Shown here: positions 21,610 through 33,000 of the stretch, in pieces
How the letters are laid out: each line of letters starts with the position of its first letter
How positions within the stretch are numbered: the first letter of the stretch is position 1
Assembly: GCA_036245525.1 (NCBI GenBank)
Contig: BTPG01000004.1
Coordinates: forward strand, 51,322,758 to 51,386,757
Length of the DNA: 64,000 nucleotides
Direction: 5' to 3'
From: Semisulcospira habei
Taxonomy: Eukaryota > Mollusca > Gastropoda > Semisulcospiridae
Notes under the pieces: model-generated
Seen by the model: only the letters and a program-made list of their open reading frames with translations
Databases searched by the model: none
Told to the model about the DNA's origin: nothing
Position numbers and translations under genes: made by a program

Positions 21610-21735
21610 AGTAGCAAACGTTGCCCGCAGTGGGCCTGCACACAGTCGCAAAGGTCCTTGGGCTGTGGTCAGCAACAGAGGGCCTGCATGCAGGCCCTCT
21701 GTGGCTGATGTCAGCCAAAGGTTACTGTGCACAGA
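21610..21735. repeat. Palindromic stretch
   Basis: Inverted repeat centred on GCCTGCATGCAGGC at about 21690, with extended partial arms (TCAGCAACAGAGG / CCTCTGTGGCTGA). No coding content. Confidence 0.6.
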
Positions 21736-21801
21736 TCCTATCCGGCTCAACCAGGCTGTGAGTACTCACGTGTCATGTCTCTGGCATGTGCTGGCTAGTG
21801 A

Positions 21802-21990
21802 TTCTGGACCTTCAGGCCTAGAACCGTATGGTATAAAATCACAAACCGGCAAACATTTACACATGCACCCCAGTGAAGGTGACGAACAGTCGGCCTATCC
21901 TGAAGACAACAATATGTGATGCTTATCAGTGATTTTGGACCTAATGGCCTAGACATATATGGTGTAAAATCACAAACTGGCACTTACCCG
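21802..21990. repeat. Two direct repeats of a ~60-bp unit
   Basis: GTGATTYTGGACCT, CCTAGA and TATGGTRTAAAATCACAAAC occur at about 21800-21850 and again at about 21930-21982. Related GATTTTGGACCTTA pieces are at about 49671 and 49209, so this is a dispersed repeat. Confidence 0.5.
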
Positions 21991-22691
21991 TTGACAAGTT
22001 GTTACAACCCAGTAAACACAAGCTACAAGCTGACTTTCTACCTGTGCATCTGACAGTCTTGTTACCAGGGGAGTTGATACAAAAGATGCCGACAATCAAC
22101 ACACTAATATGTATACCACTAAATGAAACAAACTGCGGCATACTAATCATGCCCATGTTTGTGTATGTGTGTGCATGTACCGTATGTGTGTTGAATAAAA
22201 TCAGATTCACTTAAAAACTGCAGGTCAGCTTCATTGCAACACGTTTAACTACACCACAGAAATCTATTTGTGTGGCCAGGTGTCTGGATCAAAATGGATG
22301 TTTTTCTTCATGCGCCCATGTAAATCAGCACCACAGTAACTTGAACGCAAGTAATACAGCTGATTTTATGACTAACAGACACCACAATAATGTAAACACA
22401 TGTAACGTGGCCTGATGTTATGGCTCACATGTACCAGTGCGTGTGCAAGGACATGATTGAAAAAAGGTCTGTGTACCAAATCATTTATCCTTGAGAAATA
22501 AAGTTTCATTTCATACTAATGAGCATGCAAACAATGTGGTTTGATTTTATGGCTCAGAAGTACCACTTTGAACTGAGCCTGAGCTGTAATACACCTACTT
22601 ACAATTTCACCACCAAGAGTTACATTCATGACAAATAGCGCCAAACTACACTATACATTAATGATGCAGATTGTGATTGATTAGAATCGTA

Positions 22692-22710
22692 GGGGGGGGG
22701 GGGGGGGGGG
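22692..22710. repeat. Poly-G tract
   Basis: About 19 consecutive G residues within a purine-rich stretch (22692-22737). Confidence 0.9.
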
Positions 22711-22840
22711 TAAGGGGAGATGGAGGAGGGGGAGATATTAACCCCATTGTACTTGTCACTGGTTCTGTTTACAGTGAAAGTTGCTGCATACACAACAGGC
22801 TAATGCAGTCCTATGTATGAGCATACACAGGAAGAAGTTT

Positions 22841-22928
22841 TACTCTTCGGCTGCCGGTAGCGGTTTTCATCACGACGTTTCTTGCAGGAATCATTGTAAC
22901 AAAAACAACTACCAACAGCCAAAGGTTA
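22841..22928. mobile_element. Hairpin element, H2 family
   Basis: Arms GGTAGCGGTTTTCATCACGA and TAACAAAAACAACTACCAAC with CTTGCAGGAATCA at the centre, ending CCAAAGGTTAA with TTAA at 22925-22928. Confidence 0.6.
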
Positions 22929-23532
22929 ATGCTAAGAGACTGATTTCACCATTCATCCACCATAGCAAGGAGCATTCGCAAGTTCTGCACAAGATCAAAG
23001 TGACGAAGCTAAAGCACATTCAAACTACAGTAGTCAATATTTTCTTGTACACAGAGTGAAAAGCTGACAATACCAAACGCAACCACAACAAAGACTGTAA
23101 TATATCAATATAAGGTCTTTGACCACAATAAGTAGTTTTCAATCTCTGATCTATGTAGGATGCAGAAATATGGAGTTTCCGATTCAGAATGATGCATCTG
23201 TGATTTGGAACTATTTGAATGCAAGTCAGCAATGTTAGATTCATATCATGTAACACGTCTTATGGGTTTACCGGTCCTTTTAGATTATAGTTGAATATTT
23301 TCACAAATGTCAGTGTGGATAAAATACCATAAAAGTCAATTCATGTAACTGATTGCAGCCAGTGTTTGAGCGTAATAATGACAAATAACCATGAAGCAAA
23401 TACTGTCATAATAAATGCAACAAGACAAGGAAGCAAACACTAAAATCAATTCTAAAACACCTGGAACAATTGTACGCACAACACTAAATTTAGGAAAGTA
23501 GGTGGGGTATGGAAAATAAACAGATAAAATAC

Positions 23533-23538
23533 TTTATT
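23533..23538 (-). promoter_or_regulatory. YLPM1: Candidate polyadenylation signal of YLPM1
   Basis: AATAAA on the minus strand, about 360 bases past the stop codon at 23901. It would give a short 3' UTR containing two hairpin MITE copies. Cleavage here is not shown by the sequence; other signals may exist further on. Confidence 0.35.
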
Positions 23539-23579
23539 ATCAACGGGTCCAAAAGTAATAGTCTCACTCATACAGCCCT

Positions 23580-23760
23580 CATTCATTGCCACAGGAGATG
23601 GTCTGACCATAATAGTTCAAGCGCCATGCCAGAATACCTTGACACCTAGAGGTGCCAAGCTATTCTGGCACCAATCTTACACTACCATGCTCGTTTAATC
23701 TCCTAATCTGGTATGCCATCTTCTAAGGACAACTCCCAAATCACAAGGCTCAAAGTATTA
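23580..23760. mobile_element. Divergent hairpin MITE, family C-like, in the presumed 3' UTR
   Basis: Core ATAGTTCAAGCGCCATGCCA with partial complement GGCACCAATCTTACACTACC around TTGACACCTAGAGGTGCCAA. It lies just downstream of the YLPM1 stop and so is probably transcribed in the last exon. Confidence 0.6.
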
Positions 23761-23809
23761 GCCCCTTTGTTCTTGCAGCACAGTACCATTGGCTGCTTGC
23801 GCTGGGGAG

Positions 23810-23883
23810 TTAACCCTTTTAGCGCCAACACCCTACAGCAGGAGATTGATTGACCATAATAATTCACGGCTAAAAAGGATTAA
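23810..23883. mobile_element. Deleted family A MITE beside the stop codon
   Basis: 74-bp TTAA-bounded remnant (23810-23813 and 23880-23883) with TTAACCCTTTTAGCGCCAAC, CTACAGCAGGAGA and ATAATTCA but no loop or right arm. It ends 17 bases from the YLPM1 stop codon. Confidence 0.6.
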
Positions 23884-23900
23884 TACAGCAAAAATGTTCT

Positions 23901-24047
23901 TCAGAAGTATTTGGTTTGGTTGAGGGCCTTCTCTGCAAAGTTGTCATCTGTGATACGGTCCCAGTCTTGTTGGGTCTGGCCGACCACAAAGCCCAGCTCC
24001 CGCCGTCGATCCTGCTCTTTCTTCTCCTCCAGATCTGCCCATCGCAC
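23901..24047 (-). CDS. YLPM1: YLPM1 window exon 16 (last coding exon)
   Basis: 48 residues plus TGA at 23901-23903. It starts VRWADLEEKKEQDRRRELGF, continues VVGQTQQDWDRITDDN and ends KALNQTKYF, the conserved C-terminus of the family. The acceptor is TGTAG at 24048-24052, phase 0. The Val-Arg-Trp at its start, with Lys-Met from the previous exon, forms the PP1-docking-like KMVRW. Confidence 0.93.
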   Translation of the reverse strand: MRWADLEEKKEQDRRRELGFVVGQTQQDWDRITDDNFAEKALNQTKYF

Positions 24048-27000
24048 CTACAGGCAACCAGGGCAAATGTCATTACACTGTACAAAACTTCACATCCACC
24101 TAGCTAAACGTGTATGAGAGTGTGCGTGTTTTAACCTTAACCCATATCATACTGAGGCAAAAGCTTCAAATTTGTACACTGCCATATGCAAGCTACATTA
24201 TAGTACTTACAGATAAGGATATAGACCAATGGCTTTAGTTCAAGGGTAGTGCCAGAATAGCTTGGCACCTAGAGGCGCCAAGCTTTCTGGCACTACCCTT
24301 GAACTATTTTAGTCACACTTATTTCACACACTGGTGTATTCCGAATGATAAGGGTTAAGTCAAAGGCACTCTGTGATGCAACCCAAGTATGGAGACCCAG
24401 AGATAAAGATCAAATGAGGCTGATGTACAGGTCTTGATAGTGAGACTTCGTTTGCAATGAACTGCTCCCAACAACGAGAGTGAAGTCAAGGTGGATAACC
24501 AGCTTGTACTGTAAGCAAAGGCAACACGCTAAACATCTCCATCTGGGGGCTCATGAGGATCTATCCTCTTGGAGATGTTTGGAGTGTTGTTTATGCTTAC
24601 AGTACAAGTTGGTTATCTGCCGTGACTTCACTCGCGTTCGTTGTTGCAGTTGTCCGGAATAAATGTAACCTCTCCAATGTGCAGTAGACCAATTCAGCCC
24701 TACTCAATACCACTCTGCAAAGCCTAATACATATCAGTTTGATCAACAATTTAACCTCCTTGACTGTGACTGAAGATACCAGGATCATCAATAGCAGTTA
24801 AGGGGTTAAATATTCACCTTTCACACCCTTAACACGTTTACATTCAACTTCCAAGACAGCATGAGATGGACCAGCAAGTACGGTCCTGCACGTAGTGCCA
24901 GATTAGTGTGAAGCCAGGCTAATCTGGCATTACCTTGACCTCACATCTCTCACAACTGGGACACAGTCTACAGACAGCAGCCAACACTATAATCAACTTC
25001 CGAGGATTCTTACCATCTTCTTGCCGGGCACAGCTTTACGTTTGGAGTAATCGCTGGCAAGCTGTAGGTAGTCCTCCATGGTCACGGCGCTCGGTTCGTG
25101 CTTGTGCATGCCGTGTGACAGACCATCCAGTTTGTCTGCAATTCAGCCAACCACATCATTTACACTAATTGTAGTCTTGATCAGCGACAGACTGTACAAA
25201 CTGTTCTAAGCCATGATTTCATTGCACATAAAAATAAATAGTCAACAAACAGCATTTAACATACTAACCCCTTTACAGCCAGCAAAGTGTAACCATCACC
25301 GAATTGCAAGGAAAGGATGTTCTGCTCCTTTCATGTCCTGTTCCTTGCATTTATGAAATGATGGGGAAGAGGGGGGGGGGGGGGGGGGGGGGAGAGATTG
25401 GCACTAGATTTGCAATAGTTTCTAAGGCTCAGTCTGGCACTGAAGATTTTAATACAACCATTGTGCACACTGTGTCTCAACACACACATACAAAACACAA
25501 ACATACAAAATCATAAGGTGGTATATCAATTTTTACAAAAAGAACAGGTGTGAGGAAAACTCACCTAGTTTGACCTCAGATGTGTCGAGTTCCCATTTGG
25601 ACTTCTTGTACACCTGTAGGACAGAGCAGCTGGTACGGTCAGTGGCTGAAAAATACCTCCATGCCACCAAGTTTAGTTACAGTACATGCATGAAAGATAA
25701 TCACATACAGTTGACAGACTAATAATGATTCAGGGTAAGTGATGTACCTAAGACAGTCACAGGCAACAGCACAGTGCTCTGGCTCAATGAACAGTAACCT
25801 GATGAAATGATCCCAGTGACGCAGGGTAAGATATGTGCATGGGTGACCGCACACAAAATTGACATGACTGAAAAAAGTCCAGGAACTAAAGGGTAACATC
25901 CCGTAATCCATGACCAGAAAGAGACATAAACTCTCATGAGCACCTGCGGATTCTATTGATGCGGGGGCGCCCGTTTCATCTGCATGAGGCATAAATTCTC
26001 ATGAGCCCCTGCAGATGCAGGGGCTCATGAGAATTTATGCCTCTTGCAGATCAAACAGGATTGTTGAAAGGCTGTTCTGTCAAAAATCAAAAAGGCTGAA
26101 ATTCAGCTTTTGGGCATATTGAAAAGGCTGAATCAGCTTCCAGGCCTGAAGACCTTCGCCCATGTATTTGGTTAAGCGCCTCTCAAGTCAGTGGGTGTAT
26201 CAATCTGTCTGCATGTGAATTTGTGTGTGTGTGCGTAAACATGTAACAGCAAACAAATACCTATCAAAAAAATAAACATGTCTCAAAGGGACGAATCAAA
26301 GCAGGTTTCTTTGCATTTTACGAGCCTTGGCTTTGCCTGGTGGTCTGGATCAAGTAAAAGCAGCATGCATATAGCACAAATGTGCTGTATTATAAATGTG
26401 AGGCTTTTTCCGCCAAACATGAGCCACAGCCACACTGGCTAATTCTCACCCCCAGACTAACATTCACCGTAAGGATGAAAACATAGAAACTTAAAAAAAA
26501 AAACACATTAAGTCCAAACATTTTTTTCTCCTTGTATTGGAGGGCTTTGCAAGTACGAGAATTTTACGTGCTTGCATCGTAAGACTTGCAAACAGGAATT
26601 TGCTAAGTAAGCACTGCACCCTAAGACTTGCAAACAAGAATTTGTTAAGTAAGCACTGGGACATGTCGGACATTTTTTCTTATTAGGGCAACGTGCAATT
26701 AACTCATTCAAGGTGCCCCTCATCAATAGCTGCGAGTGTAGTGCGCTGACAGCTACAATGCTAGATGACACTTCAGCAGCTATTGAGCTATTGAATGAGT
26801 AAAAGCAGTACATGTGCACGGACCACAGTCTGTCAATTTGGACGTCAGAATTTTGGGCCATAAAGACAAGTCTTATGCAGGTTCTGTTGCTACACATGTT
26901 GCTTGCACAGCTTAAAGGCAGTGAATGAGCGCAGGACAGTTTGACAAGTGATGCAAGTATGGGACTTTCATTGAGTGGCCTGTGGCTGAACACACACTTA

Positions 27001-30000
27001 TATCATAACCATATCAGATAGGTGACCTTGCAAGAGTCACAGTTTAAAGGCTTAGAAGGGACTGTTTGACAAGTGATGCAAGTATGGGCATTATGTAGAG
27101 GAGACTTTCAGAGGAAATTCAGCCTGTGGCTTAACACACACATAAATTATATCATAACCATATCAGATAGGTGACCTTGCACGGGTCACAGTTTAAAGGC
27201 ACTGAAGGGACTGTTTGATGAGTAATGCAAGTACATTTATGGGCATTATGTAGAGGAGACTTTCAGAGGAAATTCAGCCTGTGGCTGAACACACACTTAT
27301 ATCATAACCATATCAGATAGGTGACCTTGCATGAGTCACAGTTTAAAGGCACTGAAGGGACTGTTTGACGAGTGATGCAAGTACATTTATGGGCATTATG
27401 TAGAGGAGACTTTCAGCAGAAATTCAGCCTGTGGCTTAACACACACATATATCATAACCATATCAGATAGGTGACCTTGCACAGGTCACAGTTTAAAGGC
27501 ACTGAAGGGACTGTTTGACGAGTGATGCAAGTACATTTATGGGCATTATGTAGAGGAGAATTTCAGAGGAAATTCAGCCTGTGGCTGAACACACACTTAT
27601 ATCATAACCATATCAGATAGGTGACCTTGCACGAGTCACAGTTTAAAGGCACTGAAGGGACTGTTTGACAAGTGATGCAAGTATGGGCATTATGTAGAGG
27701 AGACCTTCAGAGGAAATTCGGCCTGTGGCTTAACACACACACATATCATAACCATATCAGATAGGTGACCTTGCACGGGTCACAGTTTAAAGGCACTGAA
27801 GGGACTGTTTGACGAGTGATGCAAGTACATTTATGGGCATTATGTAGAATAGACTTTCAGAGGAAATTCAGCCTGTGGCTTAACACACATATATCATAAC
27901 CATATCAGATAGGTGACCTTGCACGGGTCACAGTTTAAAGGCACTGAAGGGACTGTTTGATGAGTAATGCAAGTACATTTATGGGCATTATGTAGAGGAG
28001 ACTTTCAAAGGAAATTCAGCCTGTGGCTGAACACACAGTTATATCATAACCTTATCACATAGGTGACCTTGCACGGGTCACAGTTTAAAGGCACTGAAGG
28101 GACTGTTTGACGAGTGATGCAAGTACATTTATGGGCATTATGTAGAGGAGAATTTCAGAGGAAATTCAGCCTGTGGCTGAACACACACTTATATCATAAC
28201 CATATCAGATAGGTGACCTTGCACGTGTCACAGTTTAAAGGCACTGAAGGGACTGTTTGATGAGTGATGCAAGTATGGGCATTATGTAGAGGAGACTTTC
28301 AGAGGAAATTCAGCCTGTGGCTTAACACACACATATATCATAACCATATCAGATAGGTGACCTTGCACGGGTCACAGTTTAAAGGCACTGAAGGGACTGT
28401 TTGACGAGTGATGCAAGTACATTTATGGGCATTATGTAGAGGAGAATTTTAGAGGAAATTCAGCCTGTGGCTGAACACACACTTATATCATAACCATATC
28501 AGATAGGTGACCTTGCACGGGCCACAGTTTAAAGGCAATGAAGGGACTGTTTGACGAGTGATGCAAGTACATTTATGGGCATTATGTAGAGGAGACTTTC
28601 AGAGGAAATTCAACCATATCAGATAGGTGACCTTGCACGGGTCACAGTTTAAAGGCACTGAAGGGACTGTTTGACGAGTGATGCAAGTACATTTATGGGC
28701 ATTATGTAGAGGAGACTTTCAGAGGAAATTCAACCATATCAGATAGGTGACCTTGCACGGGTCACAGTTTAAAGGCACTGAAGGGACTGTTTGACGAGTG
28801 ATGCAAGTACATTTATGGGCATTATGTAGAGGAGACTTTCAGAGGAAATTCAACCATATCAGATAGGTGACCTTGCATGGGTCACAGTTCAAAGGCACTG
28901 AAGGGACTGTTTGACGAGTGATGCAAGTATGGGCATTATGTAGAGGAGACTTTCAGAGGAAATTCAGCCTGTGGCTTAACACACATATATTATAACCATA
29001 TCAGATAGGTGACCTCGCACGGATCACAGTTTAAAGGCACTAAGGGACTGTTTGACGAGTGATGCAAGTACATTTATGGGCATTATGTAGAGGAGACTTT
29101 CAGAGGAAATTCATCCTGTGGCTGAACACACACTTATATCATAACCTTATCAGATAGGTGACCTTGCACGGGTCACAGTTTAAAGACACTGAAGGGACTG
29201 TTTGATGAGTGATGCAAGTACATTTATGGGCATTATGTAGAGGAGAATTTCAGAGGAAATTCAGCCTGTGGCTGAACACACACTTATATCATAACCATAT
29301 CAGATAGGTGACCTTGCACGAGTCACAGTTTAAAGGCACTGAAGGGACTGTTTGACGAGTGATGCAAGTACATTTATGGACATTATGTAGAGGAGACTTT
29401 CAGAGGAAATTCAACCATATCAGATAGGTGACCATGCACGGGTCACAGTTTAAAGGCACTGAAGGGACTGTTTGACGAGTGATGCAAGTACATTTATGGG
29501 CATTATGTAGAGGAGACTTTCAGAAAAAAATTCAGCCTGTGCTGAACACACACTTATATCATAACCATATCAGATAGGTGACCTTGCACGGGCCACAGTT
29601 TAAAGGCGCTGAAAGGGACTGTTTGACGAGTAATGCAAGTATGCGCATTACTTACGAGAATTTCAGAGGAAATTCAGCCTGTTGCTAAACACACACACTT
29701 ATATCATAACAATATCATAGGTGACTTTGCACGGGCCAAAAGTTTAAAGGCACTGAAGGGACTGTTGGATGCATGATGCAAGTATGGGCATTATGTAGAG
29801 GAGACTTTCAGAGGAAATTCAGCCTGTTGCTGAACACACACTTATATGTCAACCTTATTAGATAGGTGACCTTGCATGGATCACAGTTGAAAGGGTTTTA
29901 ATTGGTGCAGGACAAGCGATGCCAGTATGGGCATTATGCAGACGGGGAATTTTCAGTGAGTAGCAATGGGGAATTCTGCCTGTTGCTGAACACACACTTA

Positions 30001-33000
30001 TATCTCAACCTTACCAGATAGGTGACCTTGCATGGATCACAGTTTAAAGGGTTTTATTTGCTGCAGGACTGCCTGACAAGCGATGCCAGTATGGGCATTA
30101 TGCAGACAGGGGAATTTTCAGTGAGTAGCAATGGGGAATTCTGCCTGTTGCTGAACACACACTTATATCTCAACCTTACCAGATAGGTGACCTTGCATGG
30201 ATCACAGTTTAAAGGGTTTTATTTGCTGCAGGACTGCCTGACAAGAGATGCCAGTATGGGCATTATGCAGACAGGGGATTTTCAGTGAGTAGTAATGGGG
30301 AATTCTGTCTGTTGCTGAACACACACTTATAAGCATATCAGATCAGATAGGTGACCTTGTGGAGGTGACAGTTTAAAGGAGCTGAATGAGTGCAGGACTT
30401 CTTGACGAGTGATGCAAGTATGGGCATTCTGTGGATAGGGCATTTTCACTGAGTAGTGAGGGGAAATTTAGCCTGTTGCTGCGGACAGCACATGTTCACT
30501 GAGTAGTGAGGGGAAATTCAGCCTGTTGCTGAACACACACTTATACATGTATCATAAGCATATCAGACAGGTGACCTTGCACAGGTCAAAGTTTAAACTT
30601 AAAGGTGCTGAATGAGTGCAGGACAGTTTGATGAGTGATGCAAGTGTAGACAGGGGATTTCCACTGAGTATGGGAAAATTCAGCCTGTTGCTTAACACAC
30701 AATTACATCATACGCATATCAGATAGGTGACCTTGTCGAGATCACAGTGTAAAGACAAAATGATTGCAGAACTGCTTGATCATTGATGCACATATGGGCA
30801 TTATGTAGACATGGGATTTTTCTGTAAGTAGTAAGGGGAAATTCAGCCTGCTGCTGAACACACACTGATACCATAAGCATATCAGATACGTGACATTAAC
30901 ATGTAAATGTGTACCATTGGGCAAGTCAACAAATATGTCTGCGCTTAAAAGGATAACAGTCCCTCAAGTATATAAATAAAGCACAGTAGATGTCTGTTCA
31001 ATGTACCAGTTTCCAGGAATCACATAAGTACATGTGATTACAGTACACACTTGGTGCATGCGGAGAGATACTTCAGTAATATACCACATTGTACACTTTC
31101 ATTACGTTTAACCCATATCATTCGGAACACACCAGTGTGTGACATAAGTTTGACTAAAATAGTTCAAGGGTAGTGCCAGAATAGCTTGGCGTCTCTAGGC
31201 CCCAAGCTATTCTGGCACCGCCCTTGAACTAAAGCCATTGGTCTATATCCGTGTCTGTAAGTGCTATAATGTAGCTTGCATATGGCAGTGTACAAATTTG
31301 AAGCTTTCAGCCTCAGTATGATATGGGTTAAACTATAAGAAGAGAAAACGAGACTAAAACAAACATCAATAAATGTTCACCAACTAACCTGGGCCATTGA
31401 TAAGGGTCTACTAGTTAATGTACTCATCATTACGTGTATTACTGATGGTGCGAGGTGTAAAAGACATGTGCAGTTTAAAAGACCACCGTCTCATAAAAGG
31501 TGCGCTGACTGGAAGCACTGGGCAATGTAACCTACAGGAGACTGAACTGTGTGCAGCATCTACACTGTGGTGTGCACAACTATGGACTAACCCACAACAT
31601 CCGGAGGCTGATTTTGTAAAATTTGCCGATTGTCCTGTGAAGGTTAGATTACAGCTTACGGGATAGATTTACTATATTAAATCAAGGATGGTGCCAGAAT
31701 AGCTTGGCGCCTGAGGCGCCAAGCTATTCTGGCACCATCCTTGAACTATCAGTCAATTTCTTTTAAGCAATGGGTGTATCAAAATGATAGGGTCTAGTAC
31801 CAGTGATGTACAAGCAGAAGGGTCAGGTATGGTATATTCGGCACTGGGCCAACTGATCTGGCAACAGCCGAAACTCCACCACAGATCCTCCAATTGGTCT
31901 GCACACTGGAATTTCACTTGACCACACTGCATCATACTTGCACTCCCACTCAGCAATTGGTCAGAATAGGCAAACTTAGAATGACTAATCAACTTCGTTT
32001 CGTTTTGGTCTTATGATACGAACCGTCAACGCGAACCGCTGATGTGGCTTAGATGTCTAATGAAAGACTTTTGTTGGTACAAGGAAGGTAGCTCTTCACA
32101 TGCACAGACGTGTACTCTACCTGGAGCAGTAACGCTACGTCAGATATCGCTATCAATTTCTATATACTGATAGAAAAAAACAACAACAACCCAACAACAA
32201 ATCAGTCATGTGTGCCTTCGCATACACAATAAAAGTAAATTTATCTACCATGCCATATAAATGTGAGATGTTAGATGCATAAACAGCGACAGTCAAAGTG
32301 AATTGTTGCAGCTGGCATGAAGCCGTGATAACCGCCATTTTGTAGGCTTTGCTGATGAAAATGGGATTCAGAAAACTGGCATAAAAGCATATTTCAGAGG
32401 TACTTTAATGATAATTGTTGACAGAGTCCAGTTCTAAAATGACCCTCTTGCTTAAATCTTACATGATATTGTGTCACGTCAAGGGTTTTAGCCATAATCA
32501 ACCTGCAAACATTGTTCTGTAATAACTGGTGATATGATGAAGATTTACGACTGAAGTCGTAAGTGTTCATAAGCCGGTACACAAAATCTAGTGACGTCAT
32601 TATGACATGGGCTAACGGAATGCATTTCTGTTGTCTTCTAAGTATGCCTAATGTTAGGAGTTTTCTCGTGCTGTTTTTTAAATTCTCCTCAGTGATGGAG
32701 GGAATTCCATCAAGTCAAAGTGTTATCTAATACAAAATAATTTAATTTTTCACATGATATGGCTTATTGATATTGTGATGATATTTTAGACATTCAGTTT
32801 AACCCGTTTAGCCTGGGGACCCTGCAGCAGGAGATGAATTGATCCTGATAATTCAAGGGTAGTGCCAGATGAGCTTGGCGCCTGAAGGCGCCAAGCTCAT
32901 CTGGCACTACCCTTGAATTATCAGGATCAATCGATCTCCTACAATGGGGAAAAAAAGCGTCAGACAACACCTCCACAAGTTTGGAAATGTGGCTGTGGGG

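Noticed and set aside
27001..30899. CRISPR array
   Set aside because: Regular repeats, but units are 120-150 bp with no short repeat/unique spacer structure, in animal DNA; this is a satellite.
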